A stretch of DNA of 64,000 bases from Kluyveromyces lactis (taxonomy: Eukaryota > Ascomycota > Saccharomycetes > Saccharomycetales > Saccharomycetaceae), in contig NC_006042.1 in assembly GCF_000002515.2 (NCBI RefSeq), positions 2,232,001 through 2,296,000 of the forward strand, read 5' to 3'. Below the pieces are notes generated by a model. It made no database searches and was not told the origin of the DNA. It worked only from the letters and a program-made list of their open reading frames with translations. Positions 48,372 to 56,942 of the stretch are shown here, in pieces. Made by a program: the position numbers and the translations under genes. Numbering within the stretch: position 1 is the stretch's first letter; the number at the start of each line of letters is the position of its first letter.

Positions 48372-49223
48372 TTATAACAACATGGCACCAACAACAGCTA
48401 AACCGGCTCCGACAATGTTACTGTCCAAAATGCCAGCACCGTTTTCAGTGTAGGGGATTGGGGTAGTTTCATTGGTTGGGGCAAGGTGATGAGTAGTTAC
48501 CGGTTTGGTTTCAGTTGTTGGATAATCGGTAGGAATAACTGGTTTTGTTTCAGTAGTTGGACAGTCAGTAGTAGTAATGATAGTTTTGTTTTTAGAAACC
48601 CAGGTATAAGTCTTTGGTGGCATTGGGTAAGAAGAGGTACTGTTATGGTGTGGTGGTGGAGCTGGGTAAGTGGAAGTTTTGTTGTAATGTGTCGGAACCT
48701 CAGAAGTAGTTTCGCAAGGAATCTCCGACGTAACGGTGTAAGTCTGATGACTGGTTGTAACATTAGATGTAACTTTGTATTTGGTGGAGATTTCAATGCT
48801 GCTTTTACCCTCAGTGGTGGTTAAGGTCTCAGTCTTGTTAGATGGATATTCAGACTTCGTAGTTGGATATTCAGACTTCGTGGTCAAGGTCTCAGTCTTG
48901 TTTGTTGGATATTCAGACTTCGTCGTTGGATATTCAGGCTTAGTGGTGGGGTACTTAGACTTCGTAGTGGAGTACTTGGACTTGGTAGTTGAGTAATCAG
49001 ACTTGGTAGTTGAGTAATCAGACTTGGTAGTTGAGTAATCAGACTTGGTAGTTGAGTAATCAGACTTGGTGGTTGAAATTTCAGTGGTCTTTTTGTGTTC
49101 CTTGTCATGTTTGGAACTGCTCCATTTTGGTTTACTGTAATCTTCATCATCATCAGAGTGCTTACCGGCACGCACAACACTCAAGGTGGTTAAAGCGACA
49201 GCAGCAATAGTAGAAAATTTCAT
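48372..49223 (-). CDS. GPI-anchored, serine/threonine-rich cell-wall protein with heptad repeats
   Basis: Predicted surface mannoprotein of 283 residues. A signal peptide (about 1-19, MKFSTIAAVALTTLSVVRA) is followed by a charged segment with HSDDDEDYSK, tandem seven-residue repeats of the type STTKSDY/YPTTKSE (about 48-140), a Cys/Pro/Thr-rich region with ITTTDCPTTETKP, a motif common in Sed1-type wall proteins, and a C-terminal GPI signal (NGAG cleavage region then GLAVVGAMLL). Several NxS/T sites occur. The first repeats are identical at DNA level (four 21-bp units), so the count probably varies between strains. S. cerevisiae has a GPI protein, Ans1 (YHR126C), two genes beyond NDT80, but I cannot claim orthology. 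Confidence 0.9.
   Translation of the reverse strand: MKFSTIAAVALTTLSVVRAGKHSDDDEDYSKPKWSSSKHDKEHKKTTEISTTKSDYSTTKSDYSTTKSDYSTTKSDYSTTKSKYSTTKSKYPTTKPEYPTTKSEYPTNKTETLTTKSEYPTTKSEYPSNKTETLTTTEGKSSIEISTKYKVTSNVTTSHQTYTVTSEIPCETTSEVPTHYNKTSTYPAPPPHHNSTSSYPMPPKTYTWVSKNKTIITTTDCPTTETKPVIPTDYPTTETKPVTTHHLAPTNETTPIPYTENGAGILDSNIVGAGLAVVGAMLL
48979..49062 (-). repeat. Four identical 21-bp tandem repeats in the wall-protein gene
   Basis: The unit gacttggtagttgagtaatc plus a occurs four times without a mismatch, coding STTKSDY-type heptads, followed by diverged copies on both sides. Identity at silent positions points to recent duplication. Confidence 0.95.
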
Positions 49224-50651
49224 TATTTGGAATGGATAGATGGCCTTGTGTTTGGTTATTCGTAGTCACGAGAAGCTGTGCCACGAAAGTCCATTAGAAT
49301 ATCTTATAACTGTCATTAATGTAATGTAACCGAAAGTGAAGGGATTTATGCCCTAAAAATGTGTCAATTTATATAAAATCAAAAAACAGCAATAATAGAG
49401 GTACTGCATTCCCTGCAATTGTACAAAAAGTTATGCAATGTCATCACTTAAGAAACGGATTTCTTGTGTGTATTGCAATCAAATCTGTTACGGCTTTTTA
49501 AGGTTTTCCTCTGACGCTGACACCGGTTTTCAATTTTTTTTTGTTTTGGCAAATTTAAGAAACTGACACGCGACAGCAAAAAGAAAATAATCAACTGAGG
49601 TCGATTAAGGGTTCAATTGCAAATAAATCTTGCACGAGACCAGATGGAAAGGAGAAACCGTCAGGACAACTTTTACTTCTTGTGAATTCAATTTTTTTGC
49701 TATAGACCGATTATTTTGAAACGTTACTATACTTTCAGTATTACTTCTAATGGAAGGCAGTCACGTCCAAAGAAATGGAGGGTACTATGAGTCCGGTTTT
49801 GAAATCAAGTAAGCTCCATTATTAAACTACTTTCGTATTTCTCAGTATAAAGATTATGCGACTTCCAGTTGTTGTCATATTCATATAAACTGTTGTTCTT
49901 GGAGGGGAATAATTTACCTTATGAGCCTTGAAGCTTAATTTGAGTTACAAAATATTAATGTAAAATTAAGAAAACAACCAATGATGAATTACATAAATCA
50001 TAACGATTGTTCCAAATGTTAATGCATTGCGACGGAGACAACCAATCTGCTGGGAAGCAGCATCTCGAAATACTTAATTGACAAAAGTGGTACCGATCAA
50101 AGCACAGTCAGAAAAATGGGCTGTACATGTTTTCTTGTTCTCTATAGAATCCTTGCATTTCGCTGATATTGCAATAAATGCTTTAGGCGTGGAAAAATTA
50201 ACAACACTCAAATAAAAAAGTACTGTTATTACTTATGCCTTTGATGCAGGTTTTCTTTGTTAATAATGCAAATCGTTGGAATGATGATCCTGCCGAGCTT
50301 AATGTTTCTTGTGACGAATTTCATAATGTACCAATATGTTCATTGTTACCCGCCCTCGATATTTTCCTCATTGATTGATCACCTGACTAAAATATCAAAA
50401 CTTGAGCTTTTGCCATGTGAAAATTAAAAATATCGAAACAGTTCCGAAAATAAGGTACTTGTCGCTCCATCATACTAAAGTGTTCAAACAGCTAAGTAAT
50501 CGAACAAGACCAACGATAAACTGAACTTATTAGGGAACCTTGTGCTTTCTTTATCTGCAGAGAGGCTTCAGGATTTAAACTTCGACTTTGCTAATAGTAT
50601 TAACCGTGCCTTCTATACCGATAGGAGGAAGTGACGTAAAACTCTAGCATA
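49224..50651. promoter_or_regulatory. Gene-poor 1.4-kb divergent spacer
   Basis: Between the wall-protein gene and the INO4-like gene. It holds TTTATATAAA about 145 nt upstream of the wall-protein ATG, a Reb1 core (50346-50352) and an ICRE (50413-50423) on the INO4 side. Only tiny open frames occur (for example ATG 49750, 20 codons). No tRNA-like fold is seen. An unrecognised non-coding RNA remains possible. Confidence 0.45.
50413..50423 (+). promoter_or_regulatory. ICRE/UAS-INO in the INO4-like promoter
   Basis: CCATGTGAAAA fully matches the inositol/choline response element SCAYRTGAARW bound by Ino2-Ino4. It lies about 230 nt upstream of the INO4-like ATG, implying autoregulation. Confidence 0.65.
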
Positions 50652-51091
50652 ATGGCAACGTCACCGAGTACCACAACTGGAAAGGATATCAAAAAGAAAT
50701 CTGAACGTCGATCGGGCCCTAGGTTTGATCCTGCTGAACAGCGGTGGAAACATGTCTCCTGTGAGAAGAATAGACGATCATCGATAAGAGGATCCTATGA
50801 CAAATTGGTAGATTTGGTTCCTGGCTTATCAGAAAAGGAACGTCGATCTGAATGGAAAATATACGTGAAAAGTATGTATCAGTCATTGGAGCATTGACCT
50901 ACGCAAAAAAAATTCTCAGACGGACCATTGTACTAACAAATATGTTTAACGACTATTCAGGCCGACATTACCTGCTGTGGCTATATGCTAGGAATAAACA
51001 TCTACGACAGAAGTTAAACGAGTTAAACAGAGAGTATCCCGCACATTTATTTCTGGAGAGACATGACAGCGGCTGTGAGCGTAATAGCTAA
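50652..51091 (+). CDS. INO4: Ino4-like bHLH transcription factor, spliced
   Basis: Likely partner of Ino2 in activating phospholipid genes. Exon 1 is 50652-50871, exon 2 is 50961-51091; the product is 116 residues (S. cerevisiae Ino4 151, intronless). The basic region KHVSCEKNRR has the E-box-contacting His34, Glu38 and Arg42, then helix 1 (RGSYDKLVDLVPGL), a short loop, and helix 2 restored by splicing: KIYVKS joins RHYLLWLYARNK, which matches S. cerevisiae Ino4 IIYLKSLSYLSWLYERNE. The joint is phase 1 and exactly in frame. Without splicing, translation ends 8 codons into the intron and lacks helix 2. Its neighbours differ from INO4 (YOL108C) in S. cerevisiae, so orthology rests on sequence. 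Confidence 0.88.
50872..50960 (+). other. Intron of the INO4-like gene
   Basis: 89 nt with GTATGT at 50872, TACTAAC at 50931-50937 and CAG ending at 50960. Both signals are the full yeast consensus. The intron carries a stop in the exon 1 frame at about 50895-50897. Confidence 0.92.
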
Positions 51092-51262
51092 GTAGAATCA
51101 GGCTCCAAACAAAACATATTCCTTAGCATTCCAATGCAAAGATGTACGTATGTAATAACTCATCAATCCTGGTAAATATTCTCTCAACCATAATGTCTAT
51201 ATTCTTCTGTAAAGCGCTAACTTTCCAGTAAAAAAATTAGTGCGAGAGATTCAAAAAAAAAA

Positions 51263-51336
51263 CGACCCCGGAGAGGATTGAACTCTCGATCTTGCGATTA
51301 ACAGTCGCACGCCTTAACCAGCTTGGCCACGGAGTC
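51263..51336 (-). tRNA. tRNA-Asn (anticodon GTT)
   Basis: A 74-nt gene without intron. Acceptor GACTCCG pairs with CGGGGTC, T-arm GAGAG/CTCTC, anticodon loop CTGTTAA with GTT. The internal A box (TGGCCAAGCTGG) and B box (GTTCAATCC) are intact, and T10 (51253-51262, minus strand) terminates Pol III. It sits between two blocks that are separate in S. cerevisiae. Confidence 0.97.
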
Positions 51337-51568
51337 TAACTTGTTAAACAGGAAAAGAGTCGGTGCCATCAGTACCACAAAGATGCTCTATTGGGCCAAA
51401 TATGACTATATATATTTACGGCCCTTCAATGTTATCAAAAGATACTAAAAGAAACCAAGCAGAGTACAAATCAAAGTTGCGAAAGGTCATAAATCGATTG
51501 ATAAGGTACATAAAGCATAAAATATATCTAAATTATGAATAGTAAGAAAAAACACAAGTTGCAGAAGC

Positions 51569-52717
51569 CTACCATTTCAAGATGACCATATTCTTGGTGC
51601 CCTTTGTTTTGATACCATCGGTGATCAATTGTAAAACTTCTTCGTCCGAGGCATTGTTGACGTCCCATTCGAGTGCACGGATGTCTTCTTTAGGAGAGAT
51701 GATTTTACCATCACGGTACAACTCAATAACTTCATTCACAGTCTTGATTTTATTTTCAGGGTCTCTCTTAGAGTTCTCAGTAACCCAGAAGCCATGAGAT
51801 TTTAATCCTTTAAAAATGAACAACCCTGTTGGGAAAGTCAATGGTTGCTTTGACATACCACCGTAAGTCAACATTAAACCATCCTTTGACAATTTACGAG
51901 CTATGTTAGCACATGATTTACCTCCAACGGAGTTCAATGCTAATTTGACCTGAGCGTTTGACCCCAAAACTTTTGGTAGAACTTCTTTACCAAATTCTTT
52001 TTCGCCATTCTCAGTTTCTGAAATAACTTTGGTAGCTCCATACTTCTTTTCCAATATTTCTGCCACTTCTTCAAAGTTTTCACGATCTCTGATGACACTT
52101 AAGGTGTTAATATTCTTTGCCTTTGCGATTTGCGTAACAATCTTAGAAACAGAAGAAGTTCCAGCATTCTGAACTAGCCAATCATTACCTTTTGGATCCC
52201 AGTTGATGTAATCATTAACCAACTGATAAGCGGTGCATCCATTAACGGCAACAGTAGCTGCTGTGTAGATATCGACACCTTCTATCTTGATCAAGTCAGA
52301 TTCTTTGTCACACGTTCTGTAGGTGGACCAGGTTCCGAAATTAGCTTGCAATGGAATAACTTTATCACCGGGTTTCAAAGTGCTTACACTGGATGGTACC
52401 GAAACCACTTCGAAAACACCTTCATTACCGGCAATCGCAGAAGGCTCGTCAGTGGAATAATCTGTAACTTTATCTGGCTTTGATGGATAAACACCTTCCA
52501 ACTGATTGATATCGGAGGGATTAATCGGGAAAGCTAGTGTTTTCAATACGATCGAAGTTTCGCTCCCTTTCTTTGGTTTGTAATTATGAACTTTCAAGAC
52601 TTTAGTACAATCCTGAGAATCATGACTGGAATAAATCAATGATTTGAATTTTAAGGATTCTTGTGACATGGCTCTTTGAGAGAATGAAAGGAATCTCTTT
52701 GATAGGAATGAACTCAT
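51569..52717 (-). CDS. ETR1: Mitochondrial 2-enoyl thioester reductase Etr1
   Basis: NADPH-dependent enoyl reductase of mitochondrial type II fatty-acid synthesis, required for lipoic acid and respiration. The 382 residues (S. cerevisiae 380) begin with a mitochondrial presequence (MSSFLSKRFLSFSQR). The MDR fold follows, with FPINPSDINQLEGVYPSKP holding the family's catalytic tyrosine (near residue 82), the WLVQNAGTSSVSKIVTQ nucleotide loop (near 180) and LTYGGMSKQP. In S. cerevisiae it is YBR026C, in the same region as YPK3 and CDS1. Confidence 0.95.
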   Translation of the reverse strand: MSSFLSKRFLSFSQRAMSQESLKFKSLIYSSHDSQDCTKVLKVHNYKPKKGSETSIVLKTLAFPINPSDINQLEGVYPSKPDKVTDYSTDEPSAIAGNEGVFEVVSVPSSVSTLKPGDKVIPLQANFGTWSTYRTCDKESDLIKIEGVDIYTAATVAVNGCTAYQLVNDYINWDPKGNDWLVQNAGTSSVSKIVTQIAKAKNINTLSVIRDRENFEEVAEILEKKYGATKVISETENGEKEFGKEVLPKVLGSNAQVKLALNSVGGKSCANIARKLSKDGLMLTYGGMSKQPLTFPTGLFIFKGLKSHGFWVTENSKRDPENKIKTVNEVIELYRDGKIISPKEDIRALEWDVNNASDEEVLQLITDGIKTKGTKNMVILKW

Positions 52718-53386
52718 CTGAGGAATGATTTGGCTGTAAAAGTTTTGACAATGACACTAAACGAAAAGAAATAGAGTATACCACTATGGAATGACTACTG
52801 AAACTGGTGTATATTTTAACGGCCAATAGTATTACTCATACGGTTCGAGCCTCAACTATTTATACTCGAAAACGTCTCGGACCTATGCTTCTTACTAACT
52901 TTCTTTTGTTCGCTCAATATTCAATGACCTTACTCCACATCTAGATAGGCAAATACCCTTTTTTTAGTTTTTTTTTTCAGAAGTGTGTTTGCTAGAGTTA
53001 TTTTGCACTTTTCTGCCATTGGAACCGCACCAGAAGCATCTCGTAAAAGAACCAAGGCCAATACTGAGGGTCAAGGTTTCAACAAACCGGAGTAATGAGG
53101 GAAAAAGAAGATGTCACGTGAACAATGCGGCTCTAAGTGGGTGATGATAATCGTCTGAGTTTTTTGATTTAGATGACACAAAAAGCAGATACATGAAGCA
53201 GTCAAAATTTACAGACAGTTCCAAGGCTTGTTTGGATGCCTTGAATAAAATCAGAGAGTTATAGTTGTATATTTTGTCTTTTATTTAGGAGATGAAAGTG
53301 TTTATATACATACTACTTTAATTAGTTTGAAGGTGCACATTGGTGTTACAGAGGTCTGGTGCCAACGGGATACTGATGAGTGAAGC
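52718..53386. promoter_or_regulatory. ETR1 upstream region
   Basis: 669 bp between MNN2-like and ETR1 (both minus strand). It contains TCACGTGA at 53114-53121, about 400 nt upstream of ETR1, and a T-rich run near 52959-52978. No gene was recognised. Confidence 0.35.
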
Positions 53387-55522
53387 TCACGAAGAACTGT
53401 TTTCCCATGTGGACAGCTTCAAATATTCCACGCGATCCTTAATATATTTACACATGTTTTTCACTTCTTGCTCTGGTTTTTCCGTTGCACCGATGACTTC
53501 GCTCAAGTACGAAAAGTTCAAATAATCATCTGGATTTTTGCATAAAACATCATCGAACAATTTCCAATTAGCTAGTTCAAGGTCATAGTTGGTTAGGTCT
53601 TTGAATGTCGGAGAGTACATCCTATGGTGCCCTTTACCATTGGGTACATATTTAGATGGATCGTCCATCTTCTTAGTAGCCTTCTTACCATCATACAATA
53701 GATCTCCAGAGATGGATAGTTCCCATGGGTTGTACTTAGGGAGGTTTGAATGAAGAAAAACTGGTGTTGTAAATTGGAAAATAGTGAAGAAGTCTTTTAT
53801 TGTGTATTTGCCCTTCATGCTATCCCAAAATTTATCTGAAACCTCTGACATCTTCGAAACTTTCTCCAAAGCATCCTTTTCATTCATATCTTTGAACTCA
53901 CTTTTGTGGTTCTTTATATATTCCAATCTATGTGCCTTTAATTTGTTATTGACAGAACCACGGATTGCATCTCTTGCGATACTGTCAAAGGTCCTGTCCT
54001 CATTATAATCATGTTGAATCATAGCAATACCACGGTATTTTTTTTCATTTGATGGAGTATCGTCAACTAAATCATCTTGAATTCTGACTTCGTTCTCTAT
54101 TTTCCCCCAGTAGCCTTGAGGACGTACCGGCGTTCTAACCTGATAGTATCTGTGCTTCAACACAGTTGCCGCCAAAATAAATGTATCCTTGTCACCTTCC
54201 CCGGAAATACCTTGTCCTAGTAATCTATAATAGTAGGAAGGTCCATTGTAGTTGTAATACAGAGATAAAATTAGAGCATCCAAATGACTAGCTTTATTAA
54301 CAAGCAACTGACCAGACTCTGTACTACCGTCTGGGATCGCTCCTTCTAAATCATGGAATGGAATCTTTGCGGGATCGGACTCTGGGAACAGCCTTGAATT
54401 GGTGATATAGTCTGTGCTGTAGCGAGCCAGCTTATCCTGGACCTTAATGTCCACAATATCGTACAATTTTGGACTGTGAACCCTTCTCCAATAATCTGGC
54501 CACAAAATAAGCCCTGTTTCACGGAAGATATCACCATCAAAGAAATTACCCAATGAGTTGATGACATAATTGTCTGCATCTAATAATAGCACCTTTTCAA
54601 AGCTAGAAATCAACAGAGACAATGATTTCAATTGGTAACCTGTGATATCTTTTAAAATTTCAGAATCAAAAAATTCTGACAAATAGACACACTTCGTCAA
54701 ACCTGAAGGGTCGATGGTAGGAATTATGTTTTCACAAACTTTTCTATCAGCATTATCAGAGGGTGGAATAACGATTTCAATTGGGACACTACTTTTCAAT
54801 GTTAAACCGCTATTCATTCTGATAGATTTGATAACCGGAAGAGCCATCAAAGTGTATTTACCCCCACCAACAATGGAAATACCCTCACCCTTATAGACTG
54901 GGTCCTTTTCAGTGTTTAGCTTTTTGAAATTCGGCATGAGTTTATCTTGTAAAAGTTTCTTGAAATTATTGTGAGCCTCTTTTACTTCCTTCACGTCCTC
55001 ATCAGAAATTGGCAAACACTTCAGAAGGTTATCTTTAGTTAAGGTTGAAAGCTTTTCAGAGTCCGTGTTTTCGACACCAGTGTCGGAAAGTTTACAACCC
55101 TCAGGCTTCTTAACTTCTAATTTACCTTTCAATGCTGTTTCCTTCAATGTGGTCATAATTTCCTGATAGAAATCTTTCAGGTCACTGCTAATTGTGACAC
55201 CATTACTGACTGCATTACTGGATGTAAGTTCAGAAGAAACTTGACCTCCAGAGTTCGAATTAGCTGTCGATGAGTCAGGAAGTAGATTGGAAAAACCACT
55301 ACCTCCATTATAACCTTCTCCAATAGTGTCAGAACCAAACCCAGAGCTAATATCGTATAATTGCTTGATACTATCACCACCGAAGACAGAGAAGACTATG
55401 ATGACAAAAAAGACCGCCAGGATCACACAGTTATGTCTCTTCATAATTCTTGCTCTTCTTGAGAAGTAATGCAGCGACTGTTTCCATTTCGAGGAAAACG
55501 TTCCCCCAACTGAATTCGTCAT
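53387..55522 (-). CDS. MNN2: Golgi alpha-1,2-mannosyltransferase of the Mnn2/Mnn5 family
   Basis: Adds alpha-1,2-mannose branches to N-glycan outer chains in the Golgi. From the ATG at 55522 it is 711 residues, longer than S. cerevisiae Mnn2 (597) or Mnn5 (586), mainly in a G/S/N-rich stem. It is a type II protein with a short basic tail (RRARIMKRHN) and a membrane anchor (about 31-49). Catalytic-domain marks include ISIVGGGKYTLMALP, KVLLLDADNYV (DxD-type), LILWPDYWRR, DLEGAIPDGSTESGQLLV and GEGDKDTF. Which of MNN2 (YBR015C) or MNN5 (YJL186W) it represents cannot be settled from sequence; the YBR neighbours favour MNN2. Confidence 0.9.
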   Translation of the reverse strand: MTNSVGGTFSSKWKQSLHYFSRRARIMKRHNCVILAVFFVIIVFSVFGGDSIKQLYDISSGFGSDTIGEGYNGGSGFSNLLPDSSTANSNSGGQVSSELTSSNAVSNGVTISSDLKDFYQEIMTTLKETALKGKLEVKKPEGCKLSDTGVENTDSEKLSTLTKDNLLKCLPISDEDVKEVKEAHNNFKKLLQDKLMPNFKKLNTEKDPVYKGEGISIVGGGKYTLMALPVIKSIRMNSGLTLKSSVPIEIVIPPSDNADRKVCENIIPTIDPSGLTKCVYLSEFFDSEILKDITGYQLKSLSLLISSFEKVLLLDADNYVINSLGNFFDGDIFRETGLILWPDYWRRVHSPKLYDIVDIKVQDKLARYSTDYITNSRLFPESDPAKIPFHDLEGAIPDGSTESGQLLVNKASHLDALILSLYYNYNGPSYYYRLLGQGISGEGDKDTFILAATVLKHRYYQVRTPVRPQGYWGKIENEVRIQDDLVDDTPSNEKKYRGIAMIQHDYNEDRTFDSIARDAIRGSVNNKLKAHRLEYIKNHKSEFKDMNEKDALEKVSKMSEVSDKFWDSMKGKYTIKDFFTIFQFTTPVFLHSNLPKYNPWELSISGDLLYDGKKATKKMDDPSKYVPNGKGHHRMYSPTFKDLTNYDLELANWKLFDDVLCKNPDDYLNFSYLSEVIGATEKPEQEVKNMCKYIKDRVEYLKLSTWENSSS

Positions 55523-56292
55523 CAAAGATTATATTTTATGAAAAGAGTTCTTCAAACAGGATTAAACTGATCTTAGGATCAGTGAACTTATTTCGTTAAA
55601 ATTTGATGTGATTGTGGGGTCTCGTTGTTACAAAATCTTTCTAAAACAATTGAATTACGTGAACAGAAAATATTCAGACCGATTTGAATATGTTATATTT
55701 AACTCGATTCAAAAGGCTCCATTGTATTTTTCTTGATAACTAGAAGCTTTGAATTGCCGAGTGATCAGAGAATAGTGAAAAATCAAAATGAAGCAAAGCA
55801 CGTGATGTCCGGGTAATGTCATTCCTCAAACCACCACACAATTTGGCGTCACCAAAGAACGTCAGTTTAGGGTTGCAGGCATCTCCATATTCTAGTAGGA
55901 AAAAACAGTCCCAATCTTCAACTTTTCAGTTAGAAATTATCAACTCAATTGTTACTTGCCCAGCCAACTATAACGGGGTAACTAAAAATTGCCTTTTTTT
56001 CTTCATTTAGGGACTTGTTACCGTCAGGCTGACACAAATAACACGCATTGAATATTTGACGTCTCGAATGGAAAATCACCACTGTCCGATTATTAGGGTC
56101 TAAATACTCTGCATATTGGAATGATTCTCTGAAATTATTTCCAATAAAATTTGCTGAGATTTATTTTTATATCCTATGAACAAACGATCAATTCAGGTGT
56201 CGATTTAGTATTGAGATCTCATTATTATTGATGAATTGATTAGATTTGGACAGAAGCAAGAAGTCCAACGAATAGCCAAATAATTATCCAGA
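55523..56292. promoter_or_regulatory. Divergent spacer MNN2 to unnamed gene
   Basis: 770 bp. A CACGTG box (GCACGTGA, 55798-55805) lies 3 nt from a Reb1 site (CCGGGTAA, 55809-55816). A 64-codon ATG frame at 55816-56010 overlaps the Reb1 site; no homologue is recognised and it is not called as a gene. Confidence 0.45.
55798..55816. promoter_or_regulatory. Adjacent CACGTG box and Reb1 site
   Basis: GCACGTGA and CCGGGTAA separated by 3 nt, the tightest of three such pairs in the window. Confidence 0.5.
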
Positions 56293-56802
56293 ATGGCGGA
56301 TAAAGTTAGCTTCACAAAAAGGAAATTGATAAAATATTCCTCAATGATTTGCGGTTCTTTGGAAGAATGCGGCGAGTTAGATTTGACGGATGGAGATTTA
56401 GAGGATATATTAGTACCACAAAGTAGAGATAATTGTGCTGCTGAGAATTGGAATGGTGCAAATAACTACACCCATTCAATTTCACCTGCTGATTATATTA
56501 TCGAAAGAAAACTCCTTTCTCCAAACATGACTGGTTGGCAGTGGCAGGCGAATAAACAGAAAATGCTTGAATCTGAGATTCTTAAATTGATTGAGCAAGA
56601 AAAACCGGAAGATCATTTGAAAAGATTCACACGGTCGACTAAAAAAAAAGATTCTCAACAAGATGAACCAGTCAGTCCTATTTCCATCAGCGGTAGCGAA
56701 CAATTTGATATTAAACATCACTTTTTGAACACCCCTCCAGAAACAGAAAGATCTCTGACACTGGTATTATCTGAAATGATTGTCTCTAAAGAATATGTAT
56801 AG
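56293..56802 (+). CDS. Hypothetical protein, 169 residues, not recognised
   Basis: An ATG-started frame between MNN2 and YPK3. I recognise no family. Visible traits: an N-terminal basic patch (FTKRKLIKY), an acidic helix-like stretch (GELDLTDGDLEDILVP, about 29-44), a W-rich segment TGWQWQANKQKMLESEI (about 77-95) likely to be helical, a basic RSTKKKDS region (about 115), SP/TP sites (VSPIS, NTPPE) and no membrane span. Its codon and residue use look like a real protein, and it is convergent with YPK3 with normal spacing (140 bp). Possibly a fast-evolving nuclear or cell-cycle protein; that is a guess from composition only. Confidence 0.7.
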   Translation: MADKVSFTKRKLIKYSSMICGSLEECGELDLTDGDLEDILVPQSRDNCAAENWNGANNYTHSISPADYIIERKLLSPNMTGWQWQANKQKMLESEILKLIEQEKPEDHLKRFTRSTKKKDSQQDEPVSPISISGSEQFDIKHHFLNTPPETERSLTLVLSEMIVSKEYV

Positions 56803-56942
56803 TTTCCCCTAAATAAGAAGTTATTAAGTGGTATCATCATACCAATATCTATATATAGTACATAAGGTTATCCGAGTAATCGTATGAGTTCAGATAACTT
56901 AAAATTTAGTCGGCAAGGGCTGTAAAGTATGGAATGGTTTCT

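Noticed and set aside
48486-49180. Long open frames in other phases over the wall-protein gene
   Set aside because: They arise from the 21-bp repeats and lack signal peptide, GPI signal or any family.
49750-49812. 20-codon frame followed by GTAAG, as a possible first exon
   Set aside because: No TACTAAC or suitable 3' site follows, and the splice match is poor.
51100-51400. Ty or LTR sequence near the tRNA-Asn gene
   Set aside because: I looked for LTR ends and duplicated flanks around the tRNA and saw none.
55816-56010. 64-codon frame between MNN2 and the unnamed gene
   Set aside because: No recognisable family; it starts on a Reb1 site in a promoter region.
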